This document shows, one piece after another, positions 16,506 through 25,815 of a stretch of 64,000 nucleotides of DNA (its first letter is position 1; the number at the start of each line of letters is the position of its first letter). The notes under the pieces are model-generated. The model worked only from the letters and a program-made list of their open reading frames with translations, was not told where the DNA came from and did no database searches. The DNA is from Ruegeria atlantica (lineage in GTDB: Bacteria; Pseudomonadota; Alphaproteobacteria; Rhodobacterales; Rhodobacteraceae). A program made the translations under genes and the position numbers. The DNA lies in assembly GCF_013032505.1 (NCBI RefSeq), contig NZ_WQCG01000002.1, positions 949,171 through 1,013,170 on the forward strand, written 5' to 3'.

Positions 16506-17069
16506 CTACCACTTAAACACGCGCCTCAAGACACGTAGGTTGCCACTCAGTTTGTTTCCGCCGAGATCACCCGCAAACCTCTGGAGTACATTGCCGAAAT
16601 CATAGTTCGGGATTGCATCTTGCACGGCCTTAACCTGAGCCTTGCTCAAACCTTTCCGAATTTTGCCATCGGTTGCATCGATCCAATCGCCCTTGCGAAC
16701 GGCTTCTATGACGCGCTGATTTGGCCCGCGATAGGGGAAAACCTTGTGATGCCAGTGAATCGCGTCCCGCAGTAAGTGAGGGTCGAACCCCCAGCCAAAT
16801 TTATCGTTGTCTGCTAAGGCATGCTCTTCTGACGGTTCCAGATAGGCAAGCTCGTTTTCTGTCCAAAGGCCGATGTCGTGATAGACAAATACGGTCTCGA
16901 CCAAGGGTCTTGCCTCTTCATCACCTTCGAGAAAATGCATTGTATAGGTGATCACACGATACACGTGCCCCCGATACGCTGGGTAATCGTCGCCAATAAT
17001 GTCGCGGTAAGGGGCAAACAGGCTTTCAACACGATCACTATGATCGATAATTTTTATCTCATCTGACAT
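16506..17069 (-). CDS. HD-domain phosphohydrolase-like protein
   Basis: A 187-residue protein with HD-superfamily metal motifs: a first histidine in YRGHVYRV, the HD pair in VFVYHDIGLW, and histidines in DAIHWHHKVF. The family hydrolyses phosphate esters of nucleotides and other metabolites; the substrate here is not known. It is divergent from a TetR regulator, with a palindrome in between, so it is probably that regulator's target. Confidence 0.75.
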   Translation of the reverse strand: MSDEIKIIDHSDRVESLFAPYRDIIGDDYPAYRGHVYRVITYTMHFLEGDEEARPLVETVFVYHDIGLWTENELAYLEPSEEHALADNDKFGWGFDPHLLRDAIHWHHKVFPYRGPNQRVIEAVRKGDWIDATDGKIRKGLSKAQVKAVQDAIPNYDFGNVLQRFAGDLGGNKLSGNLRVLRRVFKW

Positions 17070-17102
17070 CTTGCTGGCTCACTTGGAATTGGCGGGCTTT
17101 AG

Positions 17103-17122
17103 TTGTAATCGGGTGATTACAA
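17103..17122. promoter_or_regulatory. TetR operator between HD gene and tetR
   Basis: TTGTAATC-GGGT-GATTACAA is a perfect 8-bp inverted repeat. A partial copy (GGGTGATTAC) recurs at 17145-17154. The palindrome touches the chosen TetR start codon, so the true start may be a little downstream. Confidence 0.65.
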
Positions 17123-17748
17123 TGACGCGCAACGGTAAGTCAACGGGTGATTACTTGAGTATTGAAATAGACCAACCAACCAAGTCCAGCGCGAAGAAGC
17201 GCAACCCAGCCGCAACCAAAGACGCTCTGCTTGATGCAGCGCGAACAGAATTTCAGCGGATAGGGTATGAGGCGGCAAGCACACGCAATATCGCGTCAGA
17301 TGCCGGGTGCAATGCTGCGCTCATCAATCGTTACTTTGGCTCGAAGATCGGCTTATTCGAAGCTGTCATGGAAGAATGCATTGATCTTGCCCCCCTTAGC
17401 GGTTTGTCACCAAATGAGATGGTTGCGACCTTGGCCGACATCGCTTTGGGAAAAGCTGATCCAAAGGATGACTTTGATCCTATGATCATCGCTATCAAGT
17501 CTTCCGGCTCCGAGGAAGCGCACGACGTTATTCGCAACAAGCTCGGTAACCCGATGGTCAAGCAACTTGCTGCTTTGATCGGCGGCAACGACGCTGATCA
17601 AAAGGCTGGGATGTTACTCAGCATCGTCTCAGGAATGTTCGTTGGTCGTGTTTCAGTGGACGCCGATGCTCTATCGGCAGACAATGATGACGTTTTAAAA
17701 GTGTTGTTAAATGACGCGATGATGGCCGTTTTATTATCAGGATCGTGA
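17122..17748 (+). CDS. TetR-family regulator
   Basis: A TetR repressor of up to 208 residues. The N-terminal helix-turn-helix is clear (ALLDAARTEFQRIGYEAAST, then INRYFGSKIGLFEAVM). The start is uncertain, because ATG 17122 overlaps the operator and an in-frame TTG at 17155 is possible. The ligand is unknown. The HD-domain gene on the other side of the operator is the likely target. Confidence 0.85.
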   Translation: MTRNGKSTGDYLSIEIDQPTKSSAKKRNPAATKDALLDAARTEFQRIGYEAASTRNIASDAGCNAALINRYFGSKIGLFEAVMEECIDLAPLSGLSPNEMVATLADIALGKADPKDDFDPMIIAIKSSGSEEAHDVIRNKLGNPMVKQLAALIGGNDADQKAGMLLSIVSGMFVGRVSVDADALSADNDDVLKVLLNDAMMAVLLSGS

Positions 17749-18049
17749 ATTAGTCCGGTCATGTGCTCTTCTGCTGCGAAACCGCCATTTTTGCGTGGTG
17801 CAGCATCGGGAATATCGGGCTCGAAGCCGAGCTCGGAGGCGGTGCAGCACTTTGAGTTTAGGTGCTCCGGTCAACGTCGGGTTGAGGTGTCTGCCAGCCT
17901 GGCCTCGTTGAATTCACCGACCTTCAGACGTAAATACATCCAGACGATCAATCAGGGCATTTGTCGTTGACCAATATTGCGCCCGTGCGGTTACTCGTCG
18001 TGGACAGCAAGATACGCAACGAACATGTGCCGGTTTTGAGGCGACAGAA
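17749..18049. other. No gene recognised
   Basis: About 300 bases between convergent TetR genes. A 69-codon open frame at 17761-17970 has no ribosome site and no recognisable pattern. No repeat or terminator stands out. Confidence 0.5.
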
Positions 18050-18580
18050 TTAACTTTTGTCTATTGTTTTGAACAGCTGGTCCCATTCCTTATCGGCAAG
18101 CGACACAAAACCCAGCGACCTAATTGCTATCAACGCTTGATTGATCAGCAAAGCGACTTCTGGACCTTTTCCGGGTTCCTCGCTCGTTTGAACCATAGCA
18201 AGTTTTCCGTCGAACCAATCACGTGATCGCGCCCTGAGGTCATTGCTCTGCGTGACAAGGATCATCATAGCGCTGTGATGTTTGGGCTTGTTCTCATACG
18301 CCAATCGAGTTGCCTGAACTTGGATTTCGACTTCGCTCGTAGAGGAGGGTGACGCTGCCCGAACTTGCTGTACTGCTTCTTGAAGTGTTGCTTCCCAACG
18401 CTCCAGCAGATCTGAGATCAGCTTGTCTCGTGTTCCGAAGTTAGATTGAATACCGCCCTTGGAAACACCAGCCATCTGCGCCACATTAGCAATAGAAAGC
18501 GCATGAGTGCCTTTTTCCAAGATCAGCTTTTCGGCCGCATCCAATAGCATATCCTTGTTTAGTTTTTGATGCCTTGCCAT
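18050..18580 (-). CDS. TetR-family regulator, downstream of RidA gene
   Basis: A 176-residue TetR repressor starting MARHQKLNKDMLLDAAEKLI, with recognition region VAQMAGVSKGGIQSNFGTRD. The longer frame to 18760 overlaps the RidA coding end and is not used. It follows the RidA-family gene on the same strand by 149 bp. The large palindrome upstream of that gene (19329-19354) is its best candidate operator, making a self-regulated pair. Confidence 0.85.
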   Translation of the reverse strand: MARHQKLNKDMLLDAAEKLILEKGTHALSIANVAQMAGVSKGGIQSNFGTRDKLISDLLERWEATLQEAVQQVRAASPSSTSEVEIQVQATRLAYENKPKHHSAMMILVTQSNDLRARSRDWFDGKLAMVQTSEEPGKGPEVALLINQALIAIRSLGFVSLADKEWDQLFKTIDKS

Positions 18581-18728
18581 TGATGATTGCCTCCAGAAAC
18601 ACCCGCTTAATAACGTTTTGGGGATATTGATGTCACCAGAAATGCAGGCGGATATCATCAAGAAGATGGACAAAAAGACCGGGGGCGAACTTGCCCCGGT
18701 CGGATTGCTCTCTTGGATCTGGAAACCC

Positions 18729-19193
18729 TTAGGCGCCCACCGCATGACCGACAAGTTCAACCTTCATGCCCGGGAATGCAAAGCCAGAGATTTGTAGCAG
18801 AGCGCCTCCAAACCGCGCACCACCATCAACCGTCACGCGTTGATGGATCGTCTCCTCAAAGACCTCAAAGAACTCCTGCATATCCGTGGTAAAAACATTC
18901 AAGGTTATTAGATTGCTCCAATCCATGCCGGCCGCTGACAGCGCTTTTTCCATATTGTCGAGCGTCTGATTGATTTGACCGGCGATACTGTTCGGGTGCT
19001 GCACTTCTCCATTCTCATCGGTCGGACCTTGTCCTGCCATGTAGAATGAGCGGTGCGGTCCCGACACCACGTTGCCTGTGACAAAGCCGTAACCTGCCTG
19101 CCAAGGCAATGGCTCGATCACCTTTCGATCAATTGAGGCGTTGGGTGTATCAGCAGAAGCGCCGGTTGGTAGCGCAGTAATTCCTGCTACCAC
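18729..19193 (-). CDS. RidA/YjgF-family protein with damaged or unusual export signal
   Basis: A RidA-fold protein of about 154 residues (pattern FYMAGQGPTDENGEV, then INQTLDNMEKALSAAGMDW, then VTVDGGARFGGALLQI). Classical RidA hydrolyses reactive imines in the cytoplasm. Here the N-terminus reads like the end of a signal peptide (AVVAGITALPTGASA). The frame upstream continues signal-like (KHSAIW) to a stop with no start codon. A one-base change in the A-run at 19212-19215 would restore a TTG start after GAAGGAAG. The GTG at 19193 is the best start as the sequence stands. Confidence 0.75.
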   Translation of the reverse strand: MVAGITALPTGASADTPNASIDRKVIEPLPWQAGYGFVTGNVVSGPHRSFYMAGQGPTDENGEVQHPNSIAGQINQTLDNMEKALSAAGMDWSNLITLNVFTTDMQEFFEVFEETIHQRVTVDGGARFGGALLQISGFAFPGMKVELVGHAVGA

Positions 19194-19328
19194 GGCCCAA
19201 ATGGCAGAGTGTTTTCAAAGAACTTCCTTCGCCCTTCATTGATTTTGTCGGAGCGGTATTTTTCTCGGTCAGTCGTTTGCATCATCGTTTTTCCATATTC
19301 TGACAGGGTCCATGATCCCTCAAAGCGA

Positions 19329-19354
19329 CATTTAAATACGTTCGTATTTAAATG
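19329..19354. promoter_or_regulatory. 26-bp perfect palindrome, probable TetR operator
   Basis: CATTTAAATACG and its exact reverse complement are separated only by TT. It lies about 135 bp upstream of the RidA-family gene, in the promoter region of the ridA-tetR unit. Perfect 12-bp arms are rare by chance. Confidence 0.7.
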
Positions 19355-19862
19355 CAATCGTCAGAATTATTTCCCAGCATAGCCAACGTTGTTCTGTGCT
19401 GCAGTTCAGATGCCGAAGCTTTGACAAAGCCTCATCTGCACATCGCAGACATCGATTCTGGCTGTGGCCCTGGGCTCCTTGCTGACCTCGGAGGCAGCGC
19501 AGCATGTTTTGATAAAGTGTTTCAGCCAACGTCTGGTTATCGTGCTGGGAAGGCCCGGCAGATCGGAGGATCAGTTACGGAAACACCAAATTTTCCTGCC
19601 ATACAGTTCGAGACTGGGCGCGATTTGGCGGCATGACTGAACCTCTCACCACTTAACTGGTGCAACAGCGATCAGCGCGGCTTCAATACTGTGTTATGCT
19701 AAGGCCAGTTCCTGGGTTGTAGTTTGTCCGGGACCAACCGCTCATCTTCACCAGCGACCACCCTGTATTCAAACAGTGGATCCCCAATAAAATTTTACGC
19801 CACAAAACCATGTCGAGTCATAGTTTGCCGCTGACTTCCAGAAAAGCCGCCGTCCGCCTTGG
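19355..19862. other. No gene recognised
   Basis: About 500 bases. Open frames on both strands (19352-19636 plus, 19332-19529 minus) overlap each other and show no family pattern or ribosome site. No repeats were seen. Confidence 0.5.
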
Positions 19863-21116
19863 TCAAACAGCTTCGGGAATGTTGCCTTTTTCAACAACAC
19901 CTTCAGCAACCCATGTGTCGAACTGGCCCAAAACTGCGTCAACGAATGCCACGTCGTTGATATGAGCCGTGACTTCGGTCACCGGCGTTACGGCCGGCAT
20001 GACAAGACGAGCTTCATCTATCATGGCTTCACGCGCCTCGGAATCGTAGGCGTCTCCTCCGACTCGGTCCCATTCCTCAATGCCTTCAAGGGGCAGAAAA
20101 AAATGTGCCGGAGCAGCGGACGCTGACAAGCGGTTAGCGACTTCCCGGATGGTCGCTCGTCGCTCTTCTGCGTTGAACACCGCGCTTTTGATCAGGCGGT
20201 TATGTTCATGGAACGGGCGATCGGCATATTGATCGGGGATGTCCTGCCAACCGGCAAAATCCAAAAGATCCAGCGCGCCCGGTGCCACCATCTGTGGCAC
20301 ACCCGCACGCCCGGCATTTGTCAGCCTGTCCTGTCCCGAAGACACCAATGACCCTGCCAGCATGTTGGCGAATTCTTGCATGCAGAAATCCATTACACAG
20401 CAGAACGCACCCTCACCCGCAAGTTTCTCGAAGGCCATGCCGCCCATGCCCGTTGAATGGAACACAGCCACTTCGTAACCCCGTTCTTCCAACGCGGGTT
20501 TCAGAGTTTTCATGTATCGCAGACAGGATGAACCCAACGAGGTCATTCCGATCATCGGGCGATCACGCAGCGGGCGCTGAACGGCCCGGGCAGCGCCCAA
20601 CACAGCGCCTGCCGCCTGGCTCAGCGATGAACGGCAAACCGAGTTCATACCATAAAGCCCGCCTGCCCACAGGATCATCTGAATATCCGGTGCCAAACGA
20701 TGCGGTGGGATCAACGGTGAGAAGCTGACGGTCGAGACGATGTATTTTGGCACACCCATCGGTAAAGCCTGTGCGCAATCCAGCGCCAGATCAGTACCCA
20801 TCGTACCACCAGTTGCCAGCATCGCGTCGAACCTGCCTTCGGCGTAGACCTGTGCCACAACTACTGCCGCGCCCTGCGACATCACACGAAAAGCCTTGTT
20901 TTCGTCGCCGAGCGCAATCACCTCTTCTATGGTCATGCCACCGGCCGCGGCCACATCATGTTTGGAAATGTCTGTAGCAGCAGACGGGTCTCCAAGAACC
21001 GAGACATCCATGGTCAGCACATTGCCACCCTGCGCCTTGATGCATTCTTCGATGTACCGCATCTCGGGGTCTTTGGTGTCATAGGTGCCGATCAGCAAAA
21101 TCGTTTTTTTGCTCAT
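19863..21116 (-). CDS. Tm-1-like / UPF0261 family protein
   Basis: A 417-residue UPF0261 protein. The N-terminal nucleotide-binding domain begins KKTILLIGTYDTKDPEMRYI and contains ATGGTMGTDLAL. The C-terminal half carries VFHSTGMGGMAFEKL and a GALDLLDF-type loop. The family includes the tomato Tm-1 inhibitor, but the bacterial function is unknown; members often sit in catabolic operons. It is the last gene of the leftward run with the aldehyde dehydrogenase and TctCBA, so it may act on the imported substrate. Confidence 0.88.
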   Translation of the reverse strand: MSKKTILLIGTYDTKDPEMRYIEECIKAQGGNVLTMDVSVLGDPSAATDISKHDVAAAGGMTIEEVIALGDENKAFRVMSQGAAVVVAQVYAEGRFDAMLATGGTMGTDLALDCAQALPMGVPKYIVSTVSFSPLIPPHRLAPDIQMILWAGGLYGMNSVCRSSLSQAAGAVLGAARAVQRPLRDRPMIGMTSLGSSCLRYMKTLKPALEERGYEVAVFHSTGMGGMAFEKLAGEGAFCCVMDFCMQEFANMLAGSLVSSGQDRLTNAGRAGVPQMVAPGALDLLDFAGWQDIPDQYADRPFHEHNRLIKSAVFNAEERRATIREVANRLSASAAPAHFFLPLEGIEEWDRVGGDAYDSEAREAMIDEARLVMPAVTPVTEVTAHINDVAFVDAVLGQFDTWVAEGVVEKGNIPEAV

Positions 21117-21144
21117 GGTTATCTTCTCCTCCCAGGTCTTTGTC

Positions 21145-22629
21145 TTACAGCTGAAACCAGGCCGTTTTCAGATCGAAGTACTTCTCAATTGCGTGCAACG
21201 ACTTGTCGTGGCCATTGCCCGACTGCTTTACACCACCCAGAGGCACTGTACCGTCCGCACCGCCGTAGGTATTGACGTGAACCACGCCCGAACGGATGCC
21301 GGCCACCATACGATGAGCTCGGCTCAGGTTCGCGGTCCAGACACCAGCGGCCAGACCATAGTCGCTGTCATTGGCAAGGTGCAGGGCCTCGTCCTCATCT
21401 TTGAATGGGGTGACGGCCAGAACCGGGCCAAATACCTCGTTGCGGAACAGATTGTCGGTGGGTTTGACCCCGTTCATCACCGTGGGCGACATGTAGTAGC
21501 CTCCGGTTTCGGTCAGGATACGCTCGCCGCCGGTGCGGCGCTCGGCACCTTCTGTTTCGGCCCTGGCAACGAAACCCAGATTGCTTTCCAGTTCCGGCAA
21601 CGAGTGCACTGCACCGATCTGGGTGTTCAGATCCAACGGGTCTCCAACCCGGAATTCCTGTGCATGTTTAACAATCTCGGCAACGAAGTCTTCGTGGATA
21701 TCCTCCTGCACCAGCAGGCGTGATCCTGCGACGCAAATCTGTCCTGAATTACGGAAGATACCTGCGGCAGAGACCTTGGCCGCCTGCGCCAGATCGGGGG
21801 CATCGTTAAAGACGATGTTGGGCGACTTGCCGCCCAATTCCAAGTAGCACCGCTTCAGGTTCGAGCGCGCCGAGTATTCCAGCAGCCGCCGACCCGTCGC
21901 ACCGGACCCGGTGAAAACCATGACGTCTACATCCATCGAAAGTGCCAGCGTCTCTCCCACGACACCGCCCTTGCCGGTGACAACATTCAGAACACCGTCC
22001 GGCACACCTGCCTCAAGCGCCAGTTCCGCCAGACGCAGAAGGGTCAAAGACGCTGATTCCGCCGGTTTCAGAACCACCGAATTGCCAGCTGCCAGCGCAG
22101 GCGCGACTTTCCACGCGCCGATCATCATCGGCATGTTCCAAGGCACAATCGCGCCCACAACACCTACCGGCGCGTGATGCACAAGCCCCAGAACGTTTTC
22201 CGCTGTGGGTGCAATCTGGCCATAGATTTTGTCAATTGCCTCGCCGTAGTAGCGGAATGTGCCTGCCGCCGACATCGGCTCGGCCTTCATGGCCATATTG
22301 ATTTCCGTGCCGTTGTCCCGCACCCCTAGAACTGCCAGCTCCAGCGCGTGTTTTTCGATCAGATCAGCCAGTTTCAACAGCACCTTCTTACGCGCGGCAG
22401 GGGCCTGACGCGACCAACGGCCGTCCTCGAACGCTGCGCGGGCAGCCGCGATGGCCCGCTCCATATCCTCGGGGGTTCCTGCGGCGATTTGGGTCAACAC
22501 GCTGCCATCTATGGGAGAGATCACATCCAGGTTTTCGCCCCCGGCCGAAGCCTGCCATTGTCCGTCAATCAGATGCGTAAGAGCAGATACAGATTCGTTG
22601 CGCAGGGCATCGATGGAAATTTGATCCAT
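21145..22629 (-). CDS. NAD(P)-dependent aldehyde dehydrogenase
   Basis: A 494-residue ALDH-superfamily enzyme that oxidises an aldehyde to its acid. The NAD-binding loop FTGSGATGRRLL, the general-base glutamate in LELGGKSPN and the nucleophilic cysteine in NSGQICVAGSRL are present. It lies eight bases after tctA and ahead of the UPF0261 gene. Given the nearby homoprotocatechuate operon and aminotransferase, arylacetaldehyde oxidation is possible, but the substrate cannot be read from sequence. Confidence 0.93.
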   Translation of the reverse strand: MDQISIDALRNESVSALTHLIDGQWQASAGGENLDVISPIDGSVLTQIAAGTPEDMERAIAAARAAFEDGRWSRQAPAARKKVLLKLADLIEKHALELAVLGVRDNGTEINMAMKAEPMSAAGTFRYYGEAIDKIYGQIAPTAENVLGLVHHAPVGVVGAIVPWNMPMMIGAWKVAPALAAGNSVVLKPAESASLTLLRLAELALEAGVPDGVLNVVTGKGGVVGETLALSMDVDVMVFTGSGATGRRLLEYSARSNLKRCYLELGGKSPNIVFNDAPDLAQAAKVSAAGIFRNSGQICVAGSRLLVQEDIHEDFVAEIVKHAQEFRVGDPLDLNTQIGAVHSLPELESNLGFVARAETEGAERRTGGERILTETGGYYMSPTVMNGVKPTDNLFRNEVFGPVLAVTPFKDEDEALHLANDSDYGLAAGVWTANLSRAHRMVAGIRSGVVHVNTYGGADGTVPLGGVKQSGNGHDKSLHAIEKYFDLKTAWFQL

Positions 22630-22636
22630 TTGTCGC

Positions 22637-24169
22637 TTATCCTTGCTGGTTCGGATGGTCAGAATCCACTGCAGGCAAATTGGGTTCTGGTCGTAGTTTG
22701 TTCTTGAATTCGAAGTACAACGTGCGGAAGTGCAGGATCACAATCAGCACAATCAGCCCGAAAAGAATGGCCGCGATGGGGCGGTCGATGAAGTCCAGTG
22801 GCGATTTTACCCGCGCCATGGCGCTGCGCAGCTTGGTCTCCATGATACCGCCCAGAACCATGCCCAGAATGATTGGAACAATCGGCAGGTCCAGCCGTTT
22901 GAGTATCAGGCCGAACACCCCGAACCCGGCGGCAATCGCGCAATCTGTGATCGAGTTGCGCAGGCTGTACACCCCGACAAACGCCAGGATCAGGATCATT
23001 ACCCCAAGGAACCGTGTCGGTATCTGAATGATCTTGAGCAGCAAATTGGTCGAGAACAGCAGGAACACCAGAACGATCACGTTCAGCAGGATCAGCGCCA
23101 TGTATAACGCCATAACGAAATCCATCTGGGTCTCGAACAGCTGCGGCCCGGGGATCACGTTGTGAACATAAAACACCGAGAGCATCATCGCGGTCAGTGC
23201 TTCCCCCGGGATGCCAAGCGCCAAAAGTGGGATCATCGCAGCCCCTGGGACGGCGTTGTTCGCCGCCTCGGACGCCACCAGCCCTTCGGGCGATCCGTCA
23301 CCAAATTTCTCCGGCTCTTTCGAGGTTTTCTGGGCATAGGTGTAGGACAGGAACTGCGATGTGAATTCGCCGGTGCCGGGCACCATTCCCATGAGCACAC
23401 CAATGCTGGACGATACCGTGGCGATACGCTTGATGCCCAACAGTTCTTTCAGACCAGCAAACATGTTGCCGTTTACATGCGTGTCGCCCGGCGCGTGGTT
23501 TTTTTCCAGCAACAGCAGAAATGCCTGACTGATCGCGAATAGGCCCAGCACGACAACGATAAGATCGATGCCTGACGCCAGCCAGCTTTGATCAAAGGTG
23601 AACCGGCGGGTATATTTCACCGGCTCCAGTCCCACAGTATTCAGAAAAACGCCGAAGGCCGCCAGCATCCCGGCTGCAAAGATCTGCCCCCGATGGGCCA
23701 GTACCACCAGAACGATACCCAACAGCGCGGCCAGAAAAATCTCGCGACTTCCGAAATGTGGGGCTACCAGGGCCAGCACGGGGGACAACACCATCAGGCA
23801 GATAATCGCAAAGACGCCGCCAAAGAATGACGCCGAATAGGCCAACGCCAGAGCACGATGCCCCTGCCCTCGTTTCGTCATGGGATAACCATCATACGTG
23901 GTAAGCGCATTGACGGCAGTGCCCGGCGTGTTGATCAGGATTGCGGGAATGGCTCCGCCATACATGGACGAGCCGTAGATGCCCAACAACAGGATCAGAC
24001 CCACGATTGGTTCAAAGGCAAAAGTGGCCGGCAAAAGGATTGCGATGGCGACCGCAGCACCCACGCCGGGCAAAGCACCGATGATGACGCCACCGATCGA
24101 ACCGATCAGCAGGGCGACAATGACCTGCCATTGCAGCAGGATAGAAACTCCGGACAGAAGCGTTTCCAT
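22637..24169 (-). CDS. tctA: Tripartite tricarboxylate-type transporter, large permease TctA
   Basis: A 510-residue permease with about 12 membrane helices. It has the TctA signatures GALPGVGAAVAIAILLP and GIPGEALTAMM. It works with TctB and the binding protein TctC to import a carboxylate using an ion gradient. Position next to aromatic-acid genes and shared HpaR-type motifs suggest an aromatic acid as substrate. Confidence 0.95.
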   Translation of the reverse strand: METLLSGVSILLQWQVIVALLIGSIGGVIIGALPGVGAAVAIAILLPATFAFEPIVGLILLLGIYGSSMYGGAIPAILINTPGTAVNALTTYDGYPMTKRGQGHRALALAYSASFFGGVFAIICLMVLSPVLALVAPHFGSREIFLAALLGIVLVVLAHRGQIFAAGMLAAFGVFLNTVGLEPVKYTRRFTFDQSWLASGIDLIVVVLGLFAISQAFLLLLEKNHAPGDTHVNGNMFAGLKELLGIKRIATVSSSIGVLMGMVPGTGEFTSQFLSYTYAQKTSKEPEKFGDGSPEGLVASEAANNAVPGAAMIPLLALGIPGEALTAMMLSVFYVHNVIPGPQLFETQMDFVMALYMALILLNVIVLVFLLFSTNLLLKIIQIPTRFLGVMILILAFVGVYSLRNSITDCAIAAGFGVFGLILKRLDLPIVPIILGMVLGGIMETKLRSAMARVKSPLDFIDRPIAAILFGLIVLIVILHFRTLYFEFKNKLRPEPNLPAVDSDHPNQQG

Positions 24170-24179
24170 GACGCCCTCC

Positions 24180-24719
24180 TTACAGGTAGGTCAGCGCAAA
24201 GGCGCGCACGGAATCGGGAAGATATTCATAGATTGCTCCGGCAGGGATTTTGACCTGAAGAAAGCCTCGGAAAACGATCGTAACCACGAAGCCGAATAAC
24301 GCTGCTATGCCGACCGCGCCTGACCCCCGGAACCCGGCCCGCAGGGTCAAAAAGACCGCGAACAGCATCGTCGACGGCAGATAGCCAAGCTGCGGCACCA
24401 ACAGGACATAAATCAGGAAATAAACGACATATTCGAACGACCGGGCCCAAAACCCGACCTCGGTCCAGCGCCCGCTGATCCGGTCGGACAAGGCTGAACT
24501 GAGCCAATGTAGAAACCCGAACACCACCATGCACCAGACAGCAATCGTAGGCCACAGACCCGGTTGCGCGAACCATTTGGTCCTTTTGACAACCTTGGTC
24601 TGGTCACCCAGCTGGGATAAGAGAAAAACCGCGAAGGCTAAAAACAGCACTGCGAAAACAACATCGCCCGGACGGCGATATCTTTTGAACATGTCCTGTA
24701 GTGTCTTAGCGATCATCAT
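24180..24719 (-). CDS. tctB: Tripartite tricarboxylate-type transporter, small permease TctB
   Basis: A 179-residue membrane protein with four helices, poorly conserved as usual for TctB, identified by size and by its position between tctC and tctA. Two ATG codons are adjacent; the one at 24716 is better spaced from GGGAGGAAG. Confidence 0.88.
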   Translation of the reverse strand: MMIAKTLQDMFKRYRRPGDVVFAVLFLAFAVFLLSQLGDQTKVVKRTKWFAQPGLWPTIAVWCMVVFGFLHWLSSALSDRISGRWTEVGFWARSFEYVVYFLIYVLLVPQLGYLPSTMLFAVFLTLRAGFRGSGAVGIAALFGFVVTIVFRGFLQVKIPAGAIYEYLPDSVRAFALTYL

Positions 24720-24776
24720 CTTCCTCCCACCCAGAAAAAAGAGCGCGAAACCGTGTCTCGCGCCCCTGTTTGAGCC

Positions 24777-25706
24777 TTATTCGCCCAAAATCTCTTCGAT
24801 TTTTGCGAAGGACGCTTTGTCAGTTTCAATCTGCGCGTTGGACGCATCCGGGTCCTGCCAGTAGATCAGCGCTCCGGTTTCTTCAGCCAGTGCCTTGGCC
24901 TTGTCTGATTGCAGTGCCTTTTGCGCGGCGGCAGTGATCTTTTCGCGGGCTTCAGGGGGTGTGTCCTTGTGAACGAACAAACCGTTCCAAAGCGCCAGCG
25001 GCAGGTCCGGGTTAAGTTCGACGATCGTAGGTGTGTCCGGCACCAGTGAAATTCGTTCGCCGCCGATGCTGGCCAGAACATTCACCTGATCTAGACAGGG
25101 CAGCACCAGTTGAAGCGTGGTGTTGATTACATCCACATCGCCTGAGGCCAATGTGTTGCAATCCAACGCGTCAAATGCAGCTTCGCTGGCGAAGTCGAAA
25201 CCGCTGCTGACCGCCGCTGCAAAAGTCACCTGAGTTGGGGGCAAGACCGAACCAAAATGTCCGAGCGCCAGGTCGTTTTCTTTGCCATGCGCCACGAGTT
25301 CTTCCCAGTTCGAAAAAGGCGCGTCTTTGCTTGCTGCAATCACGAAAGGATAGGTCAGAAAGATACCGATGGGGTCAAACGGGTTCGGGTCAAGTTCTGG
25401 GATGCCTATTTCCGGCCCAATAACCGGCACACCAATTACGAACGATCCGATTGTGTAGCCGTCCGCTGGGGCCGTGGCCACTTCTACGGCACCGGGAAAC
25501 GGGCCGCCGCCGCCGCCGGGCTTGTTCACCACGGCCGCAGGAACACCGTACATCGCTTGGAATTCGTCCGCGATCATCCGCGTCAGAACATCTTCCAGAT
25601 CGCCCGGAGGCCACGGAACTACAAAGGAAACCGGCTTTTCGGGATACTCGGCCAGTGCAGCTGTTGCAGAAGCTACAAAGGCGGCGGTTGCTAGAAATTT
25701 CTTCAT
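24777..25706 (-). CDS. tctC: Tripartite tricarboxylate-type transporter, binding protein TctC
   Basis: A 309-residue periplasmic solute-binding protein. The signal peptide (KKFLATAAFVASATAALA) is followed by EYPEKPVSFVVPWPPGG-type sequence typical of the Bug/TctC family. The start at 25706 has GGAGG five bases upstream; GTG 25712 is the other option. It is divergent from an IclR regulator. The gap holds motifs shared with the hpaF promoter. Confidence 0.93.
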   Translation of the reverse strand: MKKFLATAAFVASATAALAEYPEKPVSFVVPWPPGDLEDVLTRMIADEFQAMYGVPAAVVNKPGGGGGPFPGAVEVATAPADGYTIGSFVIGVPVIGPEIGIPELDPNPFDPIGIFLTYPFVIAASKDAPFSNWEELVAHGKENDLALGHFGSVLPPTQVTFAAAVSSGFDFASEAAFDALDCNTLASGDVDVINTTLQLVLPCLDQVNVLASIGGERISLVPDTPTIVELNPDLPLALWNGLFVHKDTPPEAREKITAAAQKALQSDKAKALAEETGALIYWQDPDASNAQIETDKASFAKIEEILGE

Positions 25707-25742
25707 TGACACCTCCCAGTGCGTGGTTCATTTATTGAACCG

Positions 25743-25771
25743 TGTTAACAATAAATATCTTGCTTTGTTAA
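25743..25771. promoter_or_regulatory. HpaR-type motif pair upstream of tctC
   Basis: TGTTAACAATAAA (25743-25755) and CTTGCTTTGTTAA (25759-25771) recur in the hpaR-hpaF gap. There TTAACAAAGCAAG is at 28495-28507 and TGTTAACAATAAA at 28540-28552. Sharing of two 13-bp words points to one regulator for both promoters. Confidence 0.6.
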
Positions 25772-25815
25772 ATTGTATCTGTCAAGTATATGGTGTGCCT
25801 AAGGAGGTATGAAGA

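Noticed and set aside
17761..17970. 69-codon frame between TetR genes
   Set aside because: No ribosome site, no recognisable motif and atypical composition.
19352..19636. 94-codon frame next to the 26-bp palindrome
   Set aside because: Starts inside the palindrome, overlaps an equally long antisense frame and lacks any family pattern.
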